Below are positions 1 through 6,609 of a stretch of DNA of 8,390 nt, piece by piece. Under the pieces are notes generated by a model, which ran no database searches, had not been told where the DNA came from, and saw nothing but the letters and a program-made list of their open reading frames with translations. The stretch spans positions 1 to 8,390 of the forward strand of contig ONTY01000141.1 of the NCBI GenBank assembly GCA_900320815.1, given 5' to 3'. Every line of letters begins with the position of its first letter. Position 1 is the stretch's first letter. This stretch comes from an uncultured Pseudomonadota bacterium. GTDB lineage: Bacteria; Pseudomonadota; Gammaproteobacteria; Burkholderiales; Burkholderiaceae_C. The position numbers and the translations under genes were made by a program.

Positions 1-15
1 CGCTCATAAAAAGTG

Positions 16-44
16 CACTGCCCGCGCATCAAGCCGGCAAACGA
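16..44. repeat. Dispersed hairpin repeat, copy 1 (degenerate)
   Basis: The stretch reads CACTGCCCGC, then seven bases, then GCCGGCAA. It matches the architecture of two clearer copies at 6561-6589 and 8337-8365: a TGCCCGC left arm, exactly seven bases of unrelated loop, then a GCNGGCRA right arm. The arms pair except for one mismatch, at the third base of the right arm, where the three copies carry C, G and T. The upstream GAGTAT box seen in the other two copies is not present here, so this is the weakest member. Confidence 0.4.
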
Positions 45-54
45 TGCATACCCA

Positions 55-83
55 TTGTACGCTTTCATAATGAAATATATACT
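55..83 (+). promoter_or_regulatory. Candidate sigma-70 promoter for coaD
   Basis: TTGTAC (55-60) and TATACT (78-83) are separated by exactly 17 bases. The -10 box matches the consensus TATAAT at five of six positions; the -35 box matches only its TTG. Initiation would fall near base 90 and give an untranslated leader of about 125 bases before coaD. No better pair was seen closer to the gene. This is a pattern match only. Confidence 0.35.
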
Positions 84-215
84 CCCTCACATAGACCATT
101 ACTTCCGGCGCAAACTGCCGGCAGGCAGCCATATACTCATTGAACTAATCAACACAGTCCGCCACGCTGCGCGCCTTCATAATCTGCCGCTTTTCCCCAT
201 ACACATCTACACGCC

Positions 216-719
216 ATGAGCCACGCCACCCTTGCCATTTATCCCGGCACCTTTGACCCCATCACCTGCGGGCATGAAGACATACTGCGCCGCGCCTGCA
301 CGCTGTTTGGCAAAGTGCTGCTGGCCGTCGCCATCGCACACCATAAAAAAACACTGTTTACTTTTGAAGAACGCCTGGCAATGGCGCAAGAGAGCGCGCG
401 CCAGTGGCCGCAAGTGCATGTGCTGCCCTACGACGGGCTGCTGGTAGAGTTTGCGCGCCAGCAGGGTGCGCGCGCCATTGTGCGCGGGCTGCGCTCAGAA
501 TCAGATTTTGATTTTGAAGCGCGCCTGGCGGGCATGAATGCGGCGCTGGCGCCGGAAATTGAAACCGTGTTTTTGCACGCCGGCTGGCGCTGGCAAGCCG
601 TCAGCAGCACGCATGTGCGCGAAATTGCGCTGCTCGGCGGCGATGTGGCGCAATTCGTGCCACCGCATGTGTGGCAGCGTTTGCAGCACAAGCGCGCCAG
701 CAGCACACAGCCAAAATAG
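216..719 (+). CDS. coaD: Phosphopantetheine adenylyltransferase (PPAT)
   Basis: This cytoplasmic enzyme transfers AMP from ATP to 4'-phosphopantetheine to give dephospho-CoA, the penultimate step of coenzyme A synthesis. The 167-residue product is close to the usual ~160 residues. It shows the nucleotidyltransferase signature YPGTFDPITCGHEDI at residues 9-23, with the TxxxxxxxH-type ATP-binding element ending at His20. The Asn usual before Gly-His is Cys18 here. Other family motifs are KKTLFTFEERL (44-54), IVRGLRSESDFDFE (88-101) and SSTHVREIALLGGDVAQFVP (130-149), which contacts ATP. The ATG at 216 fits the family N-terminus; no Shine-Dalgarno sequence is visible before it. sucA follows after 117 bases on the same strand. 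In many betaproteobacteria I recall a ferredoxin gene next to coaD, so the sucA neighbour is less usual. No defect is seen. Confidence 0.96.
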   Translation: MSHATLAIYPGTFDPITCGHEDILRRACTLFGKVLLAVAIAHHKKTLFTFEERLAMAQESARQWPQVHVLPYDGLLVEFARQQGARAIVRGLRSESDFDFEARLAGMNAALAPEIETVFLHAGWRWQAVSSTHVREIALLGGDVAQFVPPHVWQRLQHKRASSTQPK

Positions 720-744
720 TCAGCGGGCAGAAAGCCATTGCGCC

Positions 745-798
745 ATGTCGGAAATAACACCCACACTGGCGCTGCGCTGCAGCTGGCAGGCACAATAA
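745..798 (+). CDS. Possible 17-codon leader ORF of sucA
   Basis: A short frame starts at ATG 745 in the context CGCCATG, the same context seen at the coaD and lipoprotein starts. It encodes MSEITPTLALRCSWQAQ and stops at TAA 796-798. I recognise no known leader peptide. It is interesting only for its position: its last five codons cover the left arm (782-793) of a perfect inverted repeat whose right arm ends one base before the sucA start. A ribosome finishing this frame would mask the left arm and could keep the sucA start open. It may equally be a chance frame. Confidence 0.25.
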   Translation: MSEITPTLALRCSWQAQ

Positions 799-835
799 GC
801 GGTCATTTTCGCCTTTTTCCCACGTGCCTGCCAGC
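782..835 (+). promoter_or_regulatory. 12-bp inverted repeat abutting the sucA start
   Basis: GCTGGCAGGCAC (782-793) and GTGCCTGCCAGC (824-835) are perfect reverse complements, separated by 30 bases. The right arm ends one base before the sucA ATG at 837. In RNA the stem would take up the ribosome landing zone of sucA. In DNA the arms are centred about 42 bp apart, roughly four helical turns, so paired operator half-sites are an alternative. No T run follows the right arm, so it is not a standard terminator. The complementarity is seen directly; the function is inferred. Confidence 0.55.
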
Positions 836-836
836 C

Positions 837-3716
837 ATGAACAAAATCCAATCCTCATACCGCTCTAGCCTGCACGCCAGCCCCCTTTTCGGCGGCAATG
901 CGTCATACGCCGATGAAATGTATGAACGGTATCTGGAAAATGCCGCCAGCGTGCCCGCTTCATGGCGCCAGTATTTTGACTCGCTGCAAACCGCCGCCAG
1001 CGACAGCGCAGCGCGCGATGTGCCGCACACGCCAGTGATTCAGGCATTTACCGCACGCGCACACGCCCGCACAGCCCCGCTGCACGCCACAGAAAATGCC
1101 GCAACCAAAGAATCGACACACGGGCGCAAACACACCGCCGTGCAGCAACTCATTGCTGCGCACCGCACTATTGGCGCGCGCTGGGCGCAGCTTGACCCGC
1201 TGCAGCGCGAAGCACGCCCGGATATTCCGGAGCTGCTGCCCGGTTTTTACGGCCTCACCGACACTGATACGCACACCGTATTCAACACCAGCAATACCTT
1301 TTTCGGGCGTGACGCCATGCCGCTGGGCGAATTGCTCAGCGCGCTGCGCGAAACGTATTGCGGCGCTCTTGGCGCCGAGTTCATGTATATTACCGAGCAA
1401 GAACAAAAACGCTGGTGGCAGCAACAGCTTGAAAGCACGCGCAGCCGCGCACAGCTGGATGCAGCGCAAAAAAAACGCATTCTCGAACGCCTGACCGCCG
1501 CCGAAGGGCTCGAACAGTTCTTGCACACAAAATATGTAGGACAAAAACGCTTTTCGCTGGAAGGCGGCGAGAGCTTTATAGTCGCCATGGACACACTCAT
1601 TGCCGCCGCCAGCGCCAGCGGCGTGCGCGAAGCCGTGATTGGCATGGCGCACCGTGGGCGGCTGAACGTGCTCGTCAACACCCTGGGCAAAACGCCCGCC
1701 ATGCTGTTTGCCGAGTTTGAGCAAACAGGAGCGCGCGAATTGCCATCAGGCGACGTGAAATATCACAACGGTTTCAGCTCCGACGTCATAACGGCGGGCG
1801 GCAGTTCGATTCATTTGGCGCTGGCCTTCAACCCCTCGCACCTGGAAATTGTCAACCCCGTCGTTGAAGGCAGCGTGCGTGCGCGCCTGGATCGTTATGG
1901 CAGCGGCACAGGCAGCGTGCTGCCCATTTTGGTGCATGGCGACGCAGCATTTGCCGGCCAAGGCGTGGTGATGGAAACACTGGCACTGGCACAAACGCGC
2001 GGCTACCACACCGGCGGCACCGTGCATATTGTCATTAATAATCAAATCGGCTTTACCACCAGTGACCCGCGCGACGCGCGTTCCACGCGCTATTGCACTG
2101 ATATTGCAAAAATGCTGGAAGCGCCCGTGCTGCACGTCAACGCTGATGCCCCTGAAGCTGTGGTTTTCGCCACACGCCTGGCGCTGCAATACCGTCAGCA
2201 ATTTGCGCGCGATGTGGTGGTGGATATTGTCTGCTACCGCAAACTTGGGCACAACGAGCAGGATACGCCCATGATGACGCAGCCGCTGATGTATAAAAAA
2301 ATCGCCCAGCACCCCGGCACGCGCACACTCTACGCTGATGCACTGCTGGCGCAAGGCGTCATTGCCGCAGATGAAGCAGAAAATATGGCAGCCGCCTACC
2401 GCGCCGCCATGCAGGCCGGACAGCTGGCTGAAAACCCCGTTGTCCAGGATACCCGCCGTACAAAATCTCCTGGATGGTATAAATACAAAGGCGTCGCGTG
2501 GCGCGACACCGCCAGCACCGCCATTTCCAAGAATGAATGGGCGCAGTTGGCGCAGCGCATCACCCAGGTGCCGGAAGGATTTTTGCCGCACCCACTGGTG
2601 CAGCGCGTTTTGGATGCGCGCGCTGCCATGGGACGCGGAGAAATACCGGTGGATTGGGGCATGGGCGAACATATGGCTTTTGCCTCGCTCGTGGCCGCTG
2701 GGACTGGCGTGCGCCTTTCAGGCGAAGACTGCGGACGCGGTACATTTTCGCACCGCCACGCTGTAGTGCACGACCAAAACCGCAAAAAATGGGATGAAGG
2801 CGCTTATATTCCGCTGGCCAATATCGCCAGAAATCAGGCGCCTTTCAGCGTGATTGACTCCATTTTGTCCGAAGAAGCGGTGCTGGGCTTTGAATACGGC
2901 TACGCTTCCAGCGACCCCAACACCCTGGTGATTTGGGAAGCACAGTTTGGCGACTTTGCCAATGGCGCGCAAGTACTCATTGACCAGTTTATCGCCGCTG
3001 GCGAAGTGAAATGGGGGCGCATGAGCGCCCTGACGCTCATGCTGCCACACGGCTACGAGGGGCAAGGGCCGGAGCATTCCTCTGCGCGCATTGAACGCTT
3101 CATGCAGCTTGCCGCTGATGCCAATATGCAGATTGTGCAGCCTACCAGTGCCAGCCAGATTTTTCATGTGCTGCGCAGGCAAATGCTCAGTCCAACGCGC
3201 AAGCCGCTCATTATTTTCACACCCAAAAGTTTGCTGCGACACAAAGACGCCGCTTCGCCACTGGCTGAGTTTATCAGCGGCGGCTTCAAAACCGTGATTG
3301 GCGAATGCGATTCGCTGGACACAAAAAGCATCAAGCGCATTATTGTGTGCTCTGGCAAAGTCTATTATGGCCTGCGACGCCAGCGCGAAGAACTCGGCGT
3401 GCGCGATATTGCCATTGTCCGCGTTGAGCAATTGTATCCATCGCCGCATGCCGCCTTTGTTGCCGAACTGGAAAAATACCCCAATGCCACGGAAATTGTC
3501 TGGTGCCAGGATGAACCGGAAAATCAGGGTGCGTGGTTTTATATGCAGCATTTCATCGCCGAGCACATGCAGCCCCGGCAAAAACTCAACTACGTGGGGC
3601 GTGCCCCTTCGGCTGCACCCGCTGTGGGCTATGCGCGGCTGCACGAAGAGCAGCAGCGGCAATTGCTGCACTCTGCCTTTGAAGGCATGCCTGGCGATTT
3701 TTGCACCTTCATCTGA
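837..3716 (+). CDS. sucA: 2-oxoglutarate dehydrogenase E1 component
   Basis: E1 is the thiamine-diphosphate subunit of the 2-oxoglutarate dehydrogenase complex. It decarboxylates 2-oxoglutarate and passes the succinyl group to the lipoyl arm of E2. The 959-residue product is of family length (E. coli about 930). The N-terminal E2-contact element LFGGNASYADEMYERYLE (residues 17-34) is present. Active-site elements are GMAHRGRLNVLVN with His272, KYHNGF with His310, the cofactor segment HGDAAFAGQG with Asp369, and NNQIGFTTSDP (401-411). The C-terminal pyrimidine-binding half carries LSGEDCGRGTFSHRHAV, LPHGYEGQGPEHSSARIERF and PKSLLRH. I chose ATG 837 because the conserved N-terminus begins there; the frame stays open back to a TTG at 738, but that extension looks unlike the family. 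There is no Shine-Dalgarno sequence. The preceding inverted repeat may control initiation. The E2-E3 frame follows after 52 bases in the same probable operon. Confidence 0.97.
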   Translation: MNKIQSSYRSSLHASPLFGGNASYADEMYERYLENAASVPASWRQYFDSLQTAASDSAARDVPHTPVIQAFTARAHARTAPLHATENAATKESTHGRKHTAVQQLIAAHRTIGARWAQLDPLQREARPDIPELLPGFYGLTDTDTHTVFNTSNTFFGRDAMPLGELLSALRETYCGALGAEFMYITEQEQKRWWQQQLESTRSRAQLDAAQKKRILERLTAAEGLEQFLHTKYVGQKRFSLEGGESFIVAMDTLIAAASASGVREAVIGMAHRGRLNVLVNTLGKTPAMLFAEFEQTGARELPSGDVKYHNGFSSDVITAGGSSIHLALAFNPSHLEIVNPVVEGSVRARLDRYGSGTGSVLPILVHGDAAFAGQGVVMETLALAQTRGYHTGGTVHIVINNQIGFTTSDPRDARSTRYCTDIAKMLEAPVLHVNADAPEAVVFATRLALQYRQQFARDVVVDIVCYRKLGHNEQDTPMMTQPLMYKKIAQHPGTRTLYADALLAQGVIAADEAENMAAAYRAAMQAGQLAENPVVQDTRRTKSPGWYKYKGVAWRDTASTAISKNEWAQLAQRITQVPEGFLPHPLVQRVLDARAAMGRGEIPVDWGMGEHMAFASLVAAGTGVRLSGEDCGRGTFSHRHAVVHDQNRKKWDEGAYIPLANIARNQAPFSVIDSILSEEAVLGFEYGYASSDPNTLVIWEAQFGDFANGAQVLIDQFIAAGEVKWGRMSALTLMLPHGYEGQGPEHSSARIERFMQLAADANMQIVQPTSASQIFHVLRRQMLSPTRKPLIIFTPKSLLRHKDAASPLAEFISGGFKTVIGECDSLDTKSIKRIIVCSGKVYYGLRRQREELGVRDIAIVRVEQLYPSPHAAFVAELEKYPNATEIVWCQDEPENQGAWFYMQHFIAEHMQPRQKLNYVGRAPSAAPAVGYARLHEEQQRQLLHSAFEGMPGDFCTFI

Positions 3717-3755
3717 AACTCATTCACACTGCTCCCCCATTCGCCATATTTGAAG

Positions 3756-3760
3756 AAGGA
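3756..3760 (+). promoter_or_regulatory. Ribosome binding site of the E2-E3 frame
   Basis: AAGGA lies eight bases before the ATG at 3769 and supports that start. It is the only clear Shine-Dalgarno sequence in the window; the starts at 216, 837, 6715 and 7498 are preceded by C-rich sequence. Confidence 0.75.
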
Positions 3761-3768
3761 ATACGGAC

Positions 3769-5151
3769 ATGGCCACTCTTGAAATCACTGTACCACAGCT
3801 CTCGGAATCTGTATCGTCGGCCACGCTGCTGCAGTGGAAAAAGCAGCCGGGCGCTGCCGTGCACGCCGGCGAAACTCTGGTTGAAATTGAAACCGATAAA
3901 GTCGTGCTGGAAGTGCCGGCACCCGCCGATGGCACGCTGACGGAAATCATCCAGCCCGCTGGCGCCACTGTGGCCGCCGGACAGGTGCTGGCACTGCTCA
4001 ACACCGACGCCGCAGCAGTCGGCGCGCCCCCCTCCGCCCAGCCAGAAAATGCTGTCGCCAAAACAGCCGCTACGGCACTCGTTGATGTGCTTGTGCCGCC
4101 GCTCTCGGAATCCGTTGCCGCTGCCACGCTGCTGCCGTGGAAAAAACAGCCGGGCGCTGCCGTGCAAGCTGGAGAAATCCTGGTTGAAATTGAAACCGAT
4201 AAAGTCGTGCTGGAAGTGCCAGCGCCTGTCAGCGGCATTTTGACGGAAATTATTCAGCCCATGGGTGCCAGCGTTGCTGCTGGGCAAGTGCTGGCACGTA
4301 TTGACTCCGCTGCCGCAGCAAGCAGCTTGCAGCCTACCGCTGAGCCAAGTGCCGGCGCTGCCGCTGGTTTTGCCATGCCCGCAGCGGCGCGCATGATGGC
4401 CGAGCACGGTTTGCCTGCCGGCAGCGTGCCTGGCACTGGCAAAGGCGGACGTGTGACCAAAGGCGACGTGATTGGCATGCTGGATGCCACCGTGCACTCC
4501 AGCGTCCCCCCTGTGGCGCCTGCTGCTGAACGCGCCGAAGAGCGCGTGCCCATGACGCGGCTGCGTGCGCGTATTGCCGAGCGGCTGCTGCAGTCGCAGG
4601 CGCAAAACGCCATCCTCACCACGTTCAACGAAGTGAATATGGCGCCTGTGATGCAATTGCGCCAGCGCCTGAAAGAGCAGTTTGAAAAAACGCATGGTGT
4701 GCGCCTTGGATTCATGAGCTTTTTTGTCAAGGCGGTTGTTCACGCGCTGAAAAAATTTCCCATCCTCAACGCCAGCGTGGATGGCAACGATATTGTCTAC
4801 CACGGCTATTTTGATATTGGCGTGGCCGTGAGCAGCCCACGCGGACTGGTGGTGCCCATTGTGCGCGATGCCGACCAATTGAGTTTTGCTGCAATTGAAC
4901 AGAAAATTGCTGAATATGGGCAAAAAGCCAGAGATGGCACGCTGGAAATGGACGATATGACAGGCGGCACCTTCTCCATCAGCAATGGGGGGGTGTTTGG
5001 CTCCATGATGTCCACACCGATTATCAACCCACCGCAGTCTGCTATTTTGGGCATTCACGCGACCAAAGAGCGACCGGTGGTGGAAAACGGGCACATCGTC
5101 ATCCGCCCCATGAATTATCTGGCGCTCAGCTACGACCACCGCATCATCGAC
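3769..5151 (+). other. sucB: E2 part: dihydrolipoyllysine succinyltransferase, C-terminus missing
   Basis: E2 carries the succinyl group on lipoyl-lysine and transfers it to CoA; its catalytic domains form the core of the complex. Two lipoyl domains (about 2-77 and 104-178) each show ETDKVVLEVPAP. Many succinyl-type E2 proteins have only one. An Ala/Pro-rich linker leads to the E3/E1-binding domain with PAAARMMAEHGL and GTGKGGRVTKGDV. The catalytic domain shows TTFNEVNM (284-291), LGFMSFFVKAV (313-323), DIGVAVSSPRGLVVPIVRDA (349-368) and GGTFSISNGGVFGSMMSTPI (399-418), then the active-site YDHRIID with His457 and Asp461. The Gly expected after Asp is replaced by Val462 of the E3 part, and the ~25 residues that normally complete the fold are absent. 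The succinyl rather than acetyl assignment follows from sucA upstream and overall resemblance. Confidence 0.9.
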
Positions 5152-6483
5152 GTCGATGCCTGGAAAAATACTGAGGGCAACCCCGCCCCCGGCGGCACTT
5201 GCACCAACGTGGGCTGCATCCCTTCCAAGGCGCTGCTGCAAAGCAGCGAGCATTTTGAGCGCGCCGCGCGCCATTTTTCTGACCACGGTATTGCACTGGA
5301 CAATCTTGCCATTGACGTGTCGCGCATGGTGGCACGCAAAGCCGCCATTGTGCGCCAGACAAATGAGGGCATTCTGTACCTGTTCAAAAAAAATGGCGTC
5401 AGCTTTTTCCACGGGCGCGGCTCATTTGTGCGGGCAGCAGGCAGCGGGTATGAAATTGCCGTGGACGGGAAAAATCCGCAGACCTTGACGGCGCCGCAGA
5501 TTGTTCTTGCCACGGGTTCTGTGCCGCGCAGCCTGCCTGGCGCACCCTTTGATGAAGAATATATTTTGTCCAACGATGGCGCGCTGCGTCTGCCCGCCGT
5601 GCCGCGCACACTCGGCATTATCGGCTCTGGCGTGATTGGCCTGGAATTGGGCAGCGTGTGGCGACGGCTGGGCGCCGAAGTCACGATTTTGGAAGGGCTG
5701 CCCACATTCCTCGGCGCCGCTGATGAACAAGTGGCCAAAGAGGCGGCCAAAGCCTTTGAAAAACAAGGACTGCATATTGAGCTGGGCGCCAAGGTGGGCG
5801 CCGCCACGCTGGAACATGGCGCTGTGCGCGTGGCGTATGAAAATGCCCAAGGTGTGGCGCACACGCTGGAAGTGGAAAAACTCATTGTCGCCATTGGCCG
5901 TGTGCCCAACACCGAAGGGCTGAATGCCGCAGCTGTGGGGCTGGAAATGGGTACACGCGGTGATATCGCAGTGGACGCGCAATGCCGCACCAATGTGCCC
6001 GGCGTGTGGGCGGTGGGTGACGTGGTGCGCGGCGCCATGCTGGCGCATAAAGCCGAAGAAGAAGGCGTGGCTGTGGCAGAGCGCATTGCCGGCAAGGCCG
6101 CGCATGTGGATTTGGCGCTGATTCCGTCCGTGATTTATACGAGTCCGGAAATTGCCTGGGTCGGCAAAACCGAGCAGCAACTCAAAAGCGAGGGAGTGGA
6201 ATATTGCACTGGCATGTTCTCATTCATGGCCAATGGGCGTGCGCGCGCAATGGGTGAGGCGGAGGGTTTTGCCAAAATCCTTGCCGACGCCAGAACCGAC
6301 ACCATCCTTGGCGTGCATATTATTGGTCCGCTGGCGGGCGAGTTAATCTCCGAGGCGTGCATGGCGATGGCGTTTCGCGCCAGCAGTGAAGATATTGCCC
6401 TGATTTGCCACGCGCACCCTTCGCTGGGCGAGGCGCTGCGCGAAGCGGCGCTGGCTGCCGGCGGGCGCGCACTCAATTTCTAG
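3769..6483 (+). CDS. sucB-lpd: In-frame E2-E3 fusion: truncated succinyltransferase joined to truncated lipoamide dehydrogenase
   Basis: One uninterrupted 904-codon frame covers what are normally two adjacent genes, odhB/sucB and lpd. Residues 1-461 are E2: lipoyl domains with lysines at 44 and 145, an E3-binding domain (about 201-238) and the acyltransferase domain (about 256-461). Residues 462-904 are E3, entering just before the redox-active disulfide. At the join, LALSYDHRIID (E2) runs straight into VDAWKNTEGNPAPGGTCTNV (E3). Compared with the families, about 25 residues are missing from the E2 end and about 35 from the E3 start, plus the spacer between the genes. The E2 loss includes the Gly of HxxxDG and the last helix and strand. 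The E3 loss is the first FAD-binding beta-alpha-beta unit with GxGxxG. Both activities should therefore be impaired. No other frameshift or stop is present. The candidates are a real recent deletion, a tolerated fusion, or a misassembly. Confidence 0.9.
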   Translation: MATLEITVPQLSESVSSATLLQWKKQPGAAVHAGETLVEIETDKVVLEVPAPADGTLTEIIQPAGATVAAGQVLALLNTDAAAVGAPPSAQPENAVAKTAATALVDVLVPPLSESVAAATLLPWKKQPGAAVQAGEILVEIETDKVVLEVPAPVSGILTEIIQPMGASVAAGQVLARIDSAAAASSLQPTAEPSAGAAAGFAMPAAARMMAEHGLPAGSVPGTGKGGRVTKGDVIGMLDATVHSSVPPVAPAAERAEERVPMTRLRARIAERLLQSQAQNAILTTFNEVNMAPVMQLRQRLKEQFEKTHGVRLGFMSFFVKAVVHALKKFPILNASVDGNDIVYHGYFDIGVAVSSPRGLVVPIVRDADQLSFAAIEQKIAEYGQKARDGTLEMDDMTGGTFSISNGGVFGSMMSTPIINPPQSAILGIHATKERPVVENGHIVIRPMNYLALSYDHRIIDVDAWKNTEGNPAPGGTCTNVGCIPSKALLQSSEHFERAARHFSDHGIALDNLAIDVSRMVARKAAIVRQTNEGILYLFKKNGVSFFHGRGSFVRAAGSGYEIAVDGKNPQTLTAPQIVLATGSVPRSLPGAPFDEEYILSNDGALRLPAVPRTLGIIGSGVIGLELGSVWRRLGAEVTILEGLPTFLGAADEQVAKEAAKAFEKQGLHIELGAKVGAATLEHGAVRVAYENAQGVAHTLEVEKLIVAIGRVPNTEGLNAAAVGLEMGTRGDIAVDAQCRTNVPGVWAVGDVVRGAMLAHKAEEEGVAVAERIAGKAAHVDLALIPSVIYTSPEIAWVGKTEQQLKSEGVEYCTGMFSFMANGRARAMGEAEGFAKILADARTDTILGVHIIGPLAGELISEACMAMAFRASSEDIALICHAHPSLGEALREAALAAGGRALNF
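3799..4296 (+). repeat. Tandem duplication of the lipoyl domain (303-bp period)
   Basis: Bases 3799-3993 and 4102-4296 encode two copies of the lipoyl domain offset by exactly 303 bases (101 codons). They share a 41-base stretch without any difference (3877-3917 and 4180-4220), centred on the lipoylated lysine codons of ETDKVVLEV. Synonymous sites are identical across that stretch while the flanks have diverged. This points to a fairly recent duplication or to gene conversion between the copies. Ala/Pro-rich linker separates the units. Confidence 0.9.
5145..5158. other. 14-bp palindrome at the E2-E3 join
   Basis: CATCGACGTCGATG is its own reverse complement. Its centre falls between codon 461 (GAC, the last E2 residue) and codon 462 (GTC, the first E3-like residue), which is exactly the fusion point. 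E2 genes naturally carry ATCATCGAC for IID, and E3 genes naturally carry a short Val/Ile-Asp-Ala-Trp stretch, so the palindrome seems to arise from joining two inverted half-sequences. Confidence 0.85.
5152..6483 (+). other. lpd: E3 part: dihydrolipoyl dehydrogenase, N-terminus missing
   Basis: E3 reoxidises dihydrolipoyl groups with FAD and NAD+. The part spans residues 462-904 (443 residues; the family usually has about 475). Present are the redox disulfide in GGTCTNVGCIPSKALL (Cys478 and Cys483), the VLATGSVPRSLPG element, the NAD-binding GxGxxG in GIIGSGVIGLELG (619-624), the second FAD contact VWAVGDVVRGAMLAHKAEEEG starting near 747 (longer motif; key residue Asp751), and the catalytic dyad of the partner subunit in HAHPSLGEA (His883 and Glu888; family HAHPTLSE). 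Absent is the start of the protein with the FAD-binding GxGxxG. No internal start would restore it. The PAPGGTC insertion before the disulfide matches betaproteobacterial E3 proteins as I recall them. Confidence 0.9.
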
Positions 6484-6490
6484 CCACACA

Positions 6491-6527
6491 GGGCGCAGCG
6501 TGCGCGGCACGGCTCTATACTGCGCCC
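6491..6527 (+). terminator. GC-rich stem-loop after the E2-E3 frame (weak terminator candidate)
   Basis: GGGCGCAG (6491-6498) and CTGCGCCC (6520-6527) form a perfect 8-bp stem with a 21-base loop, starting 8 bases after the stop codon. No T run follows; the next bases are GCCCCAGCATC. It could slow polymerase or protect the 3' end, but it is not a textbook intrinsic terminator. Confidence 0.3.
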
Positions 6528-6544
6528 GCCCCAGCATCAGTATA
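6516..6544. other. Inverted repeat TATACTG/CAGTATA
   Basis: TATACTG (6516-6522) and CAGTATA (6538-6544) are perfect reverse complements around a 15-base loop. The left arm overlaps the right arm of the 6491-6527 stem at CTG, so the two hairpins cannot form together. The function is unknown; an operator or alternative RNA fold is possible. Confidence 0.4.
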
Positions 6545-6549
6545 TTTGT

Positions 6550-6589
6550 GAGTATCACTCTATTGCCCGCTTATCTTGCGGGCAATAAG
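6550..6589. repeat. Dispersed hairpin repeat, copy 2 (best formed)
   Basis: The element is GAGTAT (6550-6555), five variable bases, TATTGCCCGC (6561-6570), the seven-base loop TTATCTT, then GCGGGCAATAAG (6578-6589). The arms 6561-6570 and 6578-6587 are a perfect 10-bp inverted repeat. The same boxes at the same spacings recur at 8326-8365, and the arms recur more loosely at 16-44. No T run lies on either side, so it is not an intrinsic terminator. It resembles a REP-type extragenic palindrome in style, but I do not recognise the family. Confidence 0.6.
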
Positions 6590-6609
6590 GTATGAAATGA
6601 TGGGGTATA

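Larger units (their letters stand above)
1..215. other. Non-coding leader upstream of coaD
   Basis: No convincing gene lies here. A 68-codon frame opens at a GTG at base 13 and ends at 219, overlapping the coaD start as ATGA. Its product has no recognisable motif and no ribosome binding site, so I treat it as spurious. The stretch holds one copy of a hairpin repeat (16-44), a possible sigma-70 promoter (55-83) and a small inverted repeat CCGGC/GCCGG (105-109 and 117-121) with no T run after it. The base composition is visibly more AT-rich than in the genes that follow, as expected for a regulatory leader. Confidence 0.6.

Noticed and set aside
116..123. TGCCGGCA as a DNA-uptake-type word (also near 4414, 8104, 8283 and 8300)
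   Set aside because: It is a short GC palindrome expected to recur in GC-rich DNA, with no consistent flanks.
13..219. 68-codon frame overlapping the coaD start as ATGA
   Set aside because: It needs a GTG start without a ribosome site, has no recognisable motif, and overlaps the promoter candidate and hairpin copy 1. The ATGA overlap is likely chance.
738..836. Extension of sucA to a TTG start at 738
   Set aside because: The extra 33 residues do not resemble E1 N-termini, whereas ATG 837 gives the expected start.
5386..5393. A8 runs in coding sequence (also 1468-1475) as programmed slippage sites, and a G7 run at 4987-4993
   Set aside because: They encode ordinary conserved residues in intact frames; nothing indicates a programmed frameshift.
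3724..5412. 562-codon frame on the - strand opposite E2
   Set aside because: It mirrors the E2 coding strand, including its duplicated lipoyl region, and has no recognisable domain.
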